DNA from: Anaspis maculata
Taxonomy: Eukaryota > Arthropoda > Insecta > Coleoptera > Scraptiidae
NCBI GenBank assembly: GCA_949128115.1
Contig: OX421962.1
Location: 14,025,262-14,089,261, forward strand
DNA length: 64,000 nucleotides
Direction of reading: 5' to 3'
In this document: positions 33,371 to 44,619 of the stretch, one piece after another
How the letters are laid out: each line of letters begins with the position of its first letter
Position numbering within the stretch: position 1 is the first letter of the stretch
Notes under the pieces: generated by a model
Databases searched by the model: none
Told to the model about the DNA's origin: nothing
The model's input: the letters and a program-made list of their open reading frames with translations, nothing else
Position numbers and translations under genes: made by a program

Positions 33371-33640
33371 AATGACTGTAGTCAGTGACAATGGACCCCA
33401 GTTTCGATCATGCGAAATGGATCAATTCATGAAGTCGAACGGAATTCATGAGTTTTCTGCACCGTTTCACCCAGCAACGAATGGACAGGCTGAAAGATTC
33501 ATCCAAACCTTCAAGCAGAGCATACAAGCGATGATCAATGAGCCTGGAGACCTGAATTTGAAATTGAACAGATTTTTTGTGCAAAATAAGAAGTCATCAA
33601 CTCCACGACAGGCCAGAGCCCGGCTGAACTAATGGTCCAG
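33371..33640 (+). pseudogene. gypsy-2 integrase, catalytic core end
   Basis: The core resumes as TVVSDNGPQFRS with the second catalytic Asp (SDNG). GIHEFSAPFHPATNGQAERF carries the catalytic Glu (GQAER, near 33490), followed by FKQSIQAMI. The frame stops at 33630. The spacing between the Asp and Glu is normal for gypsy integrases. Confidence 0.88.
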
Positions 33641-34574
<934 letters not shown>

Positions 34575-35090
34575 TCAAAGTTTCGAGTTTGACGATGAGA
34601 AACTTGTCGGCATCACAAAATAATTATTTAGAAACAGAAGGAGGTGGAGGAGGGTGAGCGTCGGTGGTGGGTAGGAGCATCATCGGCAAAGCGCTTATTT
34701 TCCCTCCAGAAAATTAATACAATAAGCGAAGTTGCTCGCAGCTATCAATTATTAATTTAGCGTCCAAATAATGGCATCACCTTGTGATGTGATGGGGAGG
34801 AGGAGGAAGGCCGAAGAGCGAATGTGGATGATGTTGGTTTTTTGTGGGTGTTCATATCAATTTTTTTTGTTTGATGAGGCTTTGATGATCTGCGCGCTCG
34901 ATTTGTGGCCGGTGGGCTTTTTTTGCGTTCTGATGCTAATAATAATTACAAATTTTGTATACAAAGCCGTGTAGGGTGGTATAACAGGCTCTGGATGTGT
35001 TTTGAAAATAATAAAGGGGTCAAGGTTTGGCCTGATGTAATCGAGCTTTGTTGTGAAAAATTCTGAGGGTTATTTTCGTTTAGACAAATT

Positions 35091-36915
35091 AGTCCGGTGG
35101 CTAAGCGCCAAAAAAAGCTCGAACTATGCATTTTGAGCTTAAGCAATGCGCTTTTGGGGTTCGATTGGGGATCCCCATACCTTAATTTCAAGAGTTGGAG
35201 ACATCGGTGCACTCGATGCGGAGGGGTCTGGGGGGCCCTTGAAAGTTGAAGGTGCGAGGCTTCCCACCAAATCACCATACCACCACGTAATTCCTACTTG
35301 GATGTCATTGAACGACTCTAAGCTACACATTGACAACATTTGTTACCATGTCCCAACAGTTCTTCACACTGAAAAAAATTAATTCTTATGACAGATCGGA
35401 AAAAAACTTTTTTTCTCAATTCTTCATCCCCACAACGAATAAATTGCCAGGTTTGGTGTCATTTTCGAATAAACAGCATCCTCTGATTTCATTCACCGAG
35501 TCAAAATGTTTGTGAGACCACCGTGCAGAAAATGACACGCCAAGGAGTGAGCATTTTTGAGCACCTCATTTAACAGTAGTTTCTTGGCTGATACCAATCG
35601 ATATGATTGATAATTTTGTCATGGATCAATAACTTGAACTCTTTTGTAACGGTAATGCATGTGAATGAAACTCGACACGAGTGTGGAGGCCTGGAAAAAA
35701 AATTTCTCCAGCGGTCGAATTTATTTCACGCCTACTGAGCGTCAGTTTGATAGGCTCAGGCAGGCAGCGTTTGGATAGGTTTGGAGACAAAATTTCCATA
35801 TCTGTTCTTGCAGCTGAGTAGCATAATTCTGGAAATTGATTTGATAATCATCAAAGATTATTTTGACAGTCACTAGGTACCCCCTTGGGGATTAACTGCA
35901 GGGATCATGGCTGACGACGGTGGGCATTCAACTTTAGAAGTGTTATGTTCTTTTTTCCTCTACCAACCTTCAAGGTTGTTATCATTTTGTACGTGTGAGT
36001 TGTCTTATGTTTGGAGAAGAAATAATTTTATGAACAACAACCGTGAAAATGACTGTCAGAGTGGCAGAGAATAAGATCTTGGACGTTGAACTCCCTCCGC
36101 CATTAGTCATCACATCTGCAGTTAACCACCATGTGAGTACTGACCGGCAAAACAATCATTGATGATCCATAAATCGATTTCCAGAATTAAACTGCTCAAC
36201 TTTTCAGATATATATGGAAATTTTGCTTCCAAAGCTATCCAAACGCTGCGCTGCCTGCCTGAGCCCAACAAACTAACGCTCAGTAGGCGTGAAATAAATT
36301 CGACCGCTGGAGAATTTTTTTTCCCATGCCTCCACGCTCGTGTCGAGTTTCATTCACATGCATTACCGTTACAAAAGAGTTCAAGCTATTGATCCATGAC
36401 AAAATTATCAATCATATCGATTGGTATCAGCCAAGTTAAATGTTAAATGAGGTGCTCAAAAATGCTCACTTCTTGACGTGTCATTTTTCGCACGGTGGTC
36501 TCACAAACATTTTGACTCAGTGAATGAAATCAGAGGATGCCGTTTACTTCAAAATGACACCACACTTGGCAGTTTATTCGTTGTGGGGATGAAGAATTGA
36601 GAAAAACTGTTTTTTCTGATCTGTCATAAGAATTAATTTCTTTCAGTGTGAAGAACTATTTGGACATGGTAACAAATGTTGTCAATGTACAGGTTAGAGT
36701 CGTTTGATGGCCTCCCAGTAGGAATTACGTGGTGGTATGGTGATTTGGTGGGAAGCCTCGCACCTTCAACTTTCAAGGGCCCCCCAGACCCCCTCCGCAT
36801 CGAGTGCACCGATGTCTTCAACTCTTGAAATTAAGGTTGAGGGACCCCCAATCAAACCCCAACAGCGCATTGCTCAAGCTCAAAATGCATAGTTAGAACG
36901 CTTAACCACTGGACT
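35091..36915. mobile_element. 1.8 kb foldback element with tRNA-like ends
   Basis: The arms, about 35091-35935 and 36085-36915, are inverted copies with about 150 bp of spacer. The outer end of each arm has an A-box-like TGGCTAAGCG (TGGTTAAGCG in the other copy). About 60 bp inward is a B-box-like GGTTCGATTGG (GGTTTGATTGG in the other). The rest of the arm has no coding sequence. A SINE lies right next to the right end. Confidence 0.75.
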
Positions 36916-36984
36916 GAATGGCTTGTTTGACTTAAGAATATACCGGCAAGGCGTCAACATAGTCCGGCAGTCAACCGTTTTAAC

Positions 36985-37180
36985 TTTTAATGACGGAGTG
37001 AACTGTGCGTTCGCTTGGTAAGCAGAGCTCCCGGGTTCGATTCCCGGACATATCAGGTCTGGGTGTTGTTCTGTGTAAACAAATTTTTCACTTGTACTTG
37101 AACTTAAATAAAAATTGCAGCCACTCACATGGCGTAAAATGCCAATAAGAAGAAGAACAAACTTAGAAAAAAACTCCAAG
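36985..37180 (+). mobile_element. tRNA-derived SINE, copy 2
   Basis: It matches copy 1 (8455-8650) from AGCTCCCGGGTTCGATTCCC through TATCAGGTCTGGGTGTTGT to the A-rich tail with AATAAGAAGAAGAACAAACT. The A box is decayed. The 5' border and target duplication are not clear. Confidence 0.85.
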
Positions 37181-38204
37181 TGACGCCGCGTCAGCTTTTG
37201 GTATACTTGTTTACGATGCATCAAGTTACAATCTCAGAACAGGAGCCCCCAGATTGGATTCTTAGAGAGGCAAGCCCCCCCCCAAAGTTGAAGTTCAAAG
37301 AACTCTTATCAACTGCCGTCTGATATCGTTTCATCTATCGTGAGACTCGTACAAAAAAAAACGCGGAGCCCAAAGTGCTCAATGGAATTGAGACCCGGAG
37401 TTAACCGGCCAATCCACTCATCTGATATTCTTTATCTATAAAAATCATAGATGATATTCGCCCGATGCTCAACTTCCTTTAGCTACTGGCAGAGCATCAG
37501 GAGTGTTTTATAATCATTTCACTTTACATCCAAATTCTGAATTTTTTTTATTATTTAGAAAAAAAAAAAATTTACTTGCGAAAACCCGCGCTCAATTAAT
37601 TCCACTCTCCCAATTGAATTTCCGTTTCCGTTTTCTTCCTGCTTTGAAGATATATTGATGAGCTACATTTGATAATGCCCTTGAGTTTGATTCCTGGATT
37701 AATAATTCAATGCCTCATTCTTTTTATTTATTCATTCCCTAACTCAGCCTTTTTTGTACATAGACAGATATCGATCACGCCACTTAGAGAGAGATTATTA
37801 CCCACTGAGTATTTGATTGGTTACCGATCAGATAATTTACATGAAAGTTGAATGTTTTACTTGGATCAATTTACGTCCAGCTGGTGCTGTGTTCTGACAT
37901 ACAGACTTGTCACTCAGCTCTGTATCACGTTGTGTTACATAAATTCACTTGAATATGCAAGTGAGGGCGAGCTTTTAATTAACTAAACTGAAAAATTATA
38001 TTACTTTTCAATGTCTTGTAGCTATTTTCTAAGCGACAAATTTGCCCCTTGGCATGCCTCAAGCGGTTCTCATGTTGTAAGGAACTCAACTCGAATGCAA
38101 AGGATGCCTCTTGACGCTGAGAAAGGGTTGAAGATATTTTATGTTATAGAGGAGGCGTTCGCAATATTGTAATTAGCCCGGATATGATTTGAATATACAG
38201 GGTG
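37181..38204. other. Unique intron sequence
   Basis: No gene or repeat structure is recognised, apart from poly(A) runs near 37560 and a poly(C) run near 37275. Confidence 0.4.
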
Positions 38205-38624
38205 GCCCAACGAAAACAGAACAGAGGGGTTTTCGGACATTTCACCTCATTTTTTTGAAAAAAGCTCAGACAGATCGATTTTTATATCGAGGGGGACATC
38301 TGAAACATACGTTGACAAATTTATATCTTTAGCCATCTCACCCCTACCTACCTCAACTTCAGAATTTCGAATGACACCATCTGCTTTGCGATACATCAAA
38401 TTGAAGAAAATCAAATTACCTTTCTGAAAAAAATATTTTCAAAATTTTCAACCCCACCTCCCATCTTCCTGAATTTCTCTGACTGTCCCATTTTCTATTC
38501 TCGATCCTTCAATTCTCTACAATTTAATCAGCGTCATCCTAAATAGCACCTAAGAAGGAAATGTTCGGTGAAGAAAAGTGCTACCCAAATTCACCTTCCT
38601 CTCGCGTGAACCTACTATACATAT
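38205..38624. repeat. Single arm of a palindromic element family
   Basis: It begins TACAGGGTGGCCCAACGA and then follows the left arm of the palindrome at 54867-55933: a shared ATCGATTTTTATATCGA-like segment, CATCAAATTGAAG, TCTCTGACTGTCCCATTTT and AAAGTGCTACCCAAATTCAC. The opposite arm is missing. It is cut by the element that begins at 38625. Confidence 0.75.
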
Positions 38625-38819
38625 TGGGTGGTATTTATAAAAATAAGAAAAAGCTTATTAGTAGTACTTATCAGTATGAGCATTTACTTATCAGTTTCAG
38701 CACGAAGTATCAGCAAATACTTATTTTCATATTAATAACAAAATGCTGATACTTGAAAGTGAATACTTTTACTTTCAAGCAGGTTACTTATGTATGAAAT
38801 CAAGTTCTTTTCAGTCTAT

Positions 38820-39547
38820 GGCTGCGTTTACACCATGGCTTTGGTCCGCGACCAAAGCACTAAATTCGACCCAAATACATTTAGTCCACCTGGTGTAAAC
38901 GATCAGAGGCGGACTGAACTGGACAGGGGGCTAGGGGCCTCTCTTTCTAGGTATACCGGGGTGTTTCATGATAAACTATTTAAAATTTAAAGTTTACATG
39001 GATTCAATTTCAGGAAAGGATCCGCCATCTCACAGAAGGATATATGGATTATAAATGATTGAACTGCACGCAGTCTTCATATATTCTTTTATACATTTTT
39101 GCTTTACACTCTGACGAAGAAGGGCCAGAGACCATCGAAACCGGTCAGAATAAAATAAATAACATTTTGAAGGAAGACTGCGTGCAGTTCAATTATTTAT
39201 ATTACATGGATTCGATCATTTAATTTTTTTACATGATGAAAAATCTGGTTATTATTATCATTATTATTATTTTTGAAAAATTTTCACTTGACTGCAATCC
39301 CATGCAGTCCGCCCCTGTAAACGATCACGAACAAGGACTAAATTAGAACCAACTAGCTTGGGTCAGGTCTCCAGTTAGCCGTGGACTGACCTGCATTTAG
39401 TTTTCAAATTTGTTCAGTTCAGTTTATATTTTGAAATAGGTATCGGCCGTGTTAGTCTACCGGTGTAAACGCTGGAAGCTGGGAGAGAAGAATCACTTGA
39501 AGTAAAATTTGGGTTAGTGCTTGGGTCAGTCCGGCGTGAACGTAGCC
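38820..39547. mobile_element. GGCTGCG-type MITE, copy 1 (with hAT insert)
   Basis: The ends read GGCTGCGTTTACACC and GGCGTGAACGTAGCC, with TAT before and after. The body contains TTTGGTCCGCGACC and repeated GGTCAGTCC motifs. It is split by a hAT-type element at 38905-39317. Without that it is about 307 bp, like copy 2. Confidence 0.8.
38905..39317. mobile_element. 413-bp hAT-type non-autonomous element
   Basis: Terminal inverted repeats CAGAGGCGGACTG and CAGTCCGCCCCTG. A perfect 8-bp duplication TAAACGAT is at 38897-38904 and 39318-39325. Inside is a second hairpin (about 39057-39193) with arms GATTGAACTGCACGCAGTCT and its complement. Confidence 0.93.
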
Positions 39548-39550
39548 TAT

Positions 39551-39862
39551 GGCTACGTTTACACCGTGCCTTTGGTCCGCGACCTAAGCACTAAATTCGA
39601 CCCAAATAAATTAAGTCCACGTGGTGTAAACGATCGTAGACAAAGACCAAATTAGGACCAAGTGGCTCAGGTCAGGTCTCCGGTTAGCCGTGGACTGAAG
39701 TAAATTCAGTTTTTATATTTATTTAGTTTAAGTTCATATTTTAAAATAGGTCGGCCGCGTAAGTCTGTCGGTGAAAACGCTGGAAAAGAAGAATTACTTT
39801 AGGTGGAATTTGGGTCAGTGCTTGGGTCAGTCCAGTTTTAGTCCACCGGTGTAAACGTGGCC
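39551..39862. mobile_element. GGCTGCG-type MITE, copy 2
   Basis: 312 bp, ends GGCTACGTTTACACC and GGTGTAAACGTGGCC. It stands directly behind copy 1 in the same orientation with only TAT between them. Confidence 0.85.
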
Positions 39863-39926
39863 AATGGCTTGGATCTGATTACAATAAATTGAAAATTTTG
39901 ACTTTGTCACACTTAATTTGTACATA

Positions 39927-41476
39927 CAGAATGGTCCATCCTAGCGCAATTATCCCATAGTGGTCTTACCGTTCAAGATAGAGGAAAATATGTAAAAAAA
40001 AGTTACATGGTTTGATGAGACCTATAACCTGAAATTATTTTCAGCTATACAGGTGTCCCATTTTGACGGGATCAACGAAATGTCCATTTTTTAAAATAGA
40101 TTACCCTATATTTTTTTTGCATTTTCGTGTTCGACATTTTCAACTGTCTCATGCCTGTATTTTTGTTTTTCAATTGTGTGGCAGTGCTACCAACTAAAAA
40201 ATAAAAACTAAAAAAAATCGAATTCTCAAGTTTTCTTAGAAAAATCGTAGCGGCCTTGCTTTTTAAAACTAAGAGATGAAACTTGACATGGTGATAGTCA
40301 AGTCAAAGACCAATATCCCAATGTCAAAAAATTGGGATTTCTTAATACAGGGCGTTCACAAAAAAAATCAAACTGCATAATTTTCAAAGTATCATAACTC
40401 ATTTTTTTCGAATGGCATGCCCCTAATTTTATAACGTTATCCGATAGATTTTTTCATCCTCTTTCATTGCTACTAGGGTACCCTACCCTTAAACCTGATT
40501 TTTTCGAGATAATCGGAAATTTTCACAAAATTTGCTATTTTTTTTTTAATTGAGTTGGCCGTGATGAATGACAGGCCAGCCAAATAGTATGCAGCTGTCA
40601 GAGTTGGTCAGTCTGAATACTGTCGAACAAAAAAAAAAAAGGCTTGAACGCAAAAAGAAAACAAAGTAGGGTCCTGGATATCTGGATTATCACCAGAATA
40701 TTATATCAATTATTTCCTCTCGCGTTTATTCAAGGTCATTTCACAAAGTCATTTTTCTTCGTTCGACAATATTCAGACTGATTAACTGAGAGTTGCGTAC
40801 TATTTGGCTTGTGTGTCATTCATCACGGCGAGCTCAATTTTTGGAAAAAGACAAAAAAAATAGCAAATTTTGTGAAAATTTCTGATTATCTCGGGGAAAA
40901 AAAAGTTTCAAGGTAAGGTACCCCTAGTAAAAATGAAAGAGGATAAAAAAGCTATTAGATAAAGTTATAAAATTAGGGGCATGCCATTTGAAAAAAATGA
41001 AATATGATACTTTGAAAATTATTAAGTTTGAAGTTTTTTTGTGAACTTAAGAAGTATCAAGAAATCGCAATTTTTTGACATTGGGATGTTGGTCGTTGAC
41101 TTGACTATCACCATGTCAAGCTTCATCTCTAAGTTTTGAAAAGCAAGGCCGCTACGATTTTTTCAAAGAAACTGTGAAAATGCGATTTTTTTCCAGTTTT
41201 CAATAATTAGTTGGTAGCACTGCCCCACAATTGGAAAACAAAAACCCAGGCCTAATACAGTTGAAAAAGTTGAATATAAAAATGCAAAAAATATAGGGTG
41301 TTTCATTTAAAAAATAGACCTTCCGTTGATCCCGTCAAAATGGGCCACCCTGTATAGCTGAAAATAGTTTAAGGTTATAGGTTTCATCAAACCATATAAC
41401 TTATCTTTCACATCTTTTTCTCTATCTTAAACGGTAAGACCGCTATGGGATAATAACGCTAGGATGGACCACCCTG
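39927..41476. mobile_element. 1.55 kb palindrome, CAGGGTG-ended, first of three
   Basis: The ends read CAGAATGGTCCATCCTAGCG and CGCTAGGATGGACCACCCTG. The arms pair over nearly the whole length, with a centre near 40700. TA stands before the left end, typical of mariner-type insertion. There is no coding sequence. Confidence 0.88.
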
Positions 41477-41483
41477 TTACATA

Positions 41484-42407
41484 CAGGGTGTCCGTTTTTC
41501 GAGGCTAAGCATGGGTATCTTGCTCATCTTGAGAGATACAAAGTCGGTTAAATTAGGAAAAAGTTGCGCATTTTCATGACGATCAATGATCCAAAAAGAA
41601 ATTTGACGTATCGATTTTCGTTATTGAGATATCGTGAAAAAACAGGAATTTGATTTTTGTTTCAATTTTTCATTTAAAAAACGGTTGAAGGTGGCCATTT
41701 CTAATCTAGACATTGTCAGAGCACTTTTTCAAGGAGAATCCAAATCTGCCACAATCTTTATTTCAGCTTTCAAAGCAACCAAGATACGACATTCAACTTT
41801 TTTCTCTAATGGGCGCCATATTGGATTTTGATATTTTTGAATACGGTATTATTATCTGGTTAGAACGATGTGCCACATGTCATTGTTGAATAAATGTTTG
41901 ACATTTACGTTTTTTCTTATTGTCGATGCTGATTTTGTTTCCAAAGCACTCTTTGAAAAATTTAAAATTTTTTTTGCTCTGAAGCATGAATTCAACAGTG
42001 GCATATGACACATCGTTGTAACCAGAAAATAAAATTGTATTGAAAAATGTCAAAATCCAATATGGCTAATTTTCCCATAAGAGAAAAAAAAGTTGAATGT
42101 CATATCTCGGTTGTTTTGAAAGCTAGAATGAAGATTTTGGCAACATTGAATTCCTCTTGAAAAAGTGCCTCCACAATGTCTTAATTAGAAAAGGCTACCT
42201 CCAACCGTTTTCCAAATAAAAAATAAAAACAAAAATTACAAATTTTTGTTTTTTCTCGATATCTCGAAAACTAAAACTGACAAGTCAAATATCTTCTTGG
42301 ATCATTGATCGTCATGAAAATTCACAACTTTTTTCTAATTTAACCGACTCTGTATCTCTAAAGATTAGCGAGATACCCATGCTTAGCCTCGAAAAACGGA
42401 CACCCTG
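41484..42407. mobile_element. 924-bp palindrome, CAGGGTG-ended, second of three
   Basis: The ends read CAGGGTGTCCGTTTTTCG and its complement, with TA at 41482-41483 and 42408-42409. The arms pair throughout around a centre near 41940. No coding sequence. Confidence 0.92.
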
Positions 42408-42411
42408 TATA

Positions 42412-42806
42412 CAGGGTGTTACACTTTTTTTGTCAATATTTTAGGAGACGGTATAGAGCATCGGAAAATAAGTACTTTCGCCAAAAAAAGACAAAAACTG
42501 AGTTTTTTTCTTATTTAAAACATTGAAAAAATATTTTTTCCACACTTTTGACGGAAGTCAATGTGACCAGCTTGTGGGTATACATCAACCGAGGCATCAA
42601 CTTACTTGTGTACTCACCAAATTTGGTCAAAATCCAGTAATTAAATTTGGAATTACAACACAAAAACCATTTTTAAAACTCAACTTTGAAAGCCTCTTCT
42701 CAATTATAATTATCATGCGTTTCCGATATACATTTTTTCGGGAAAGTTCATCTATTTTTCCATGATCTACCTCTCCTAAAATATTGACAAAAAAGTGTTA
42801 CACCTG
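42412..42806. mobile_element. 395-bp MITE, CAGGGTG-ended, third of three
   Basis: The ends read CAGGGTGTTACACTTTTTT and AAAAAAGTGTTACACCTG, with TA at 42410-42411 and 42807-42808. The outer 35 bp pair well. The middle is not palindromic. Confidence 0.88.
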
Positions 42807-42808
42807 TA

Positions 42809-44619
42809 GATTATTCTTCGACGTTTCCGTTTTTCGTCCATAATTAATAATCATGCATTCCGGCAGCAGCGACGATGAGAAAACATTTTTCAACGAAGAA
42901 TGCGAAAGCAAATCTAAAATCGGTTGTGTCACCACGAAACTTTCCCAACTAGTATCCAGAAACCTATGGAAATTTTTGTTCGAAACGTCCCTTCCGCTGG
43001 GAAGTCAGAATTGGAGAGAAGGATCGAAAGTAATTTGCAGGGAATTGTAAATTTTGTCAGGAAAATGTGAATTTTCAATTGAAGCTTCACTTCAAGCTCC
43101 ATCATTCTAGTCCAGTCTGGATAACCCAGGCCGGTTTTACATTTTCAACAAGAAAATTCCTTCTCTTCTTCTTCTTCTTCTTCTTCATCAAAAAAGGTGG
43201 AAAATTGCTGTCAAGAACTAATGGGCCAATTTCACGGAAAAAACCATGCCCGCATACCAAATTTCAAGTCGATTGAATCAACGGTTTCAGCAGTTATCGT
43301 GGAAGATTACAAACACACAGACAGATATCATTCTGGAAATGGCCCTGAACGTCTGGGGGACCTCAATTTTGAATGTGTTCACGTACGTGAATCGCCAATG
43401 TATCTTGAAAAGATCTTCATTTTAGTAAATGGGCTCAAATCACGTCCCCTGGTTTCATCACCAATACCAAGGGGGTGTTCAGATAGCCATTTGACATTTT
43501 TGCGCGTAAAACGGTACATTCTGGCCTTGATTCAAAAACCTGGATCTTTCAGTAAATGTTTTTCCTTTTTTCCTTTTCTTTTTTTTTCATTTTAAAACCG
43601 TACAACTTCACAAAATCTTGTTCAGAAGAGTTTCCTCCTACTCTTTACGGGCTCGCACGAAGTGGAACATTGATTGATGGAAATACCGATATGACTTTGT
43701 AGGCAAATACTCAATTCCATCAGAATCTACTACATTTTATTATTACAAATTCAAGTATTTACTGATCAGATTTATAAGTATAAGCACATACTTACACCAA
43801 GTTAGGATCTACTTTTAGCATCAGCTTTTACTGGAACTTTATTATTATAGATGTAAGTAACTACTTATAAAACTATCAGTATTAGCATTTACTTTTTTTT
43901 ATTAATACCACCCATTATACTGCTAGCCACTGCATTTTAAGTTGATAGAGTCTACAAATACACCTTTGGGCGGCTATCCTTGGTTGATGTGTCACCGTGG
44001 TGACTTACCTAGTGCTTTGAAGGTAACTGGAGTACTGAGAACAATGTAAATAAAAGCTCATAGCTATTTGCGGAATATTGAATTGGTTCAAGAATACCTT
44101 TGGCTTTTGGCTGCTATCAAAATACAAAAAACAAGTTCAATCAAATTTATAAACAAAGCAATTACTTTCACCCCGTTGAACAATTATTATTTGATTACAT
44201 GGAAGGTAACTTGCCCTAATGTAGCCTGCCACTAGTTGATGATACAAATTATTTATTAACAGTTGGTTCAGCACTCTTGGTCATTTATTCTTGACAGATA
44301 CAAATTTTCTCCGGCCACACATCCGTTCGCGTCGAATGCACCTACACCAGTCCCGCTACCTCACCCCTGTTTTCTCGCCCGCTCTTCTTCCACCTCCTCT
44401 CAAGTGTGACGACCCCTGGTCTACAATATCCGGCTACTCTGGAATGCGGCGTGACTCTAGCATTCTCCCTTGTACCATTTCTTTCCCAATATCTCCCGTA
44501 ATGCTAATTTATTCCAATTGTTAATTTTCTTTTACGATTTTAAGAAGGCTATCACAGGAGGGAGCATGACTCGAACAAAATCAGCCACGGACTACCTACG
44601 TCCATCTACAGTTTTAGTA
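42809..44619. other. Intron sequence with minor repeats
   Basis: No gene. It contains a (TTC)n tract at about 43158-43190 and a repeat segment at about 43036-43135 (AAGCTTCACTTCAAGCTCCA) also present inverted at 59326-59465. The right end of element E lies before 43914. Frames at 42853-43595 match no known domain. Confidence 0.45.

Larger units (their letters stand above)
38625..43914. mobile_element. Inverted-repeat element E enclosing several others
   Basis: The ends read TGGGTGGTATT and AATACCACCCA. The first and last 200-300 bp are rich in repeated TACTT/AAGTA motifs and pair imperfectly. All MITEs and palindromes from 38820 to 42806 lie inside. No transposase is present. The relation between the two ends could also be chance pairing of two separate copies. 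Confidence 0.55.

Noticed and set aside
42853..43595. Two overlapping frames in the Ace intron as a nested gene
   Set aside because: No known domain; part overlaps a dispersed repeat also present at 59326-59465.
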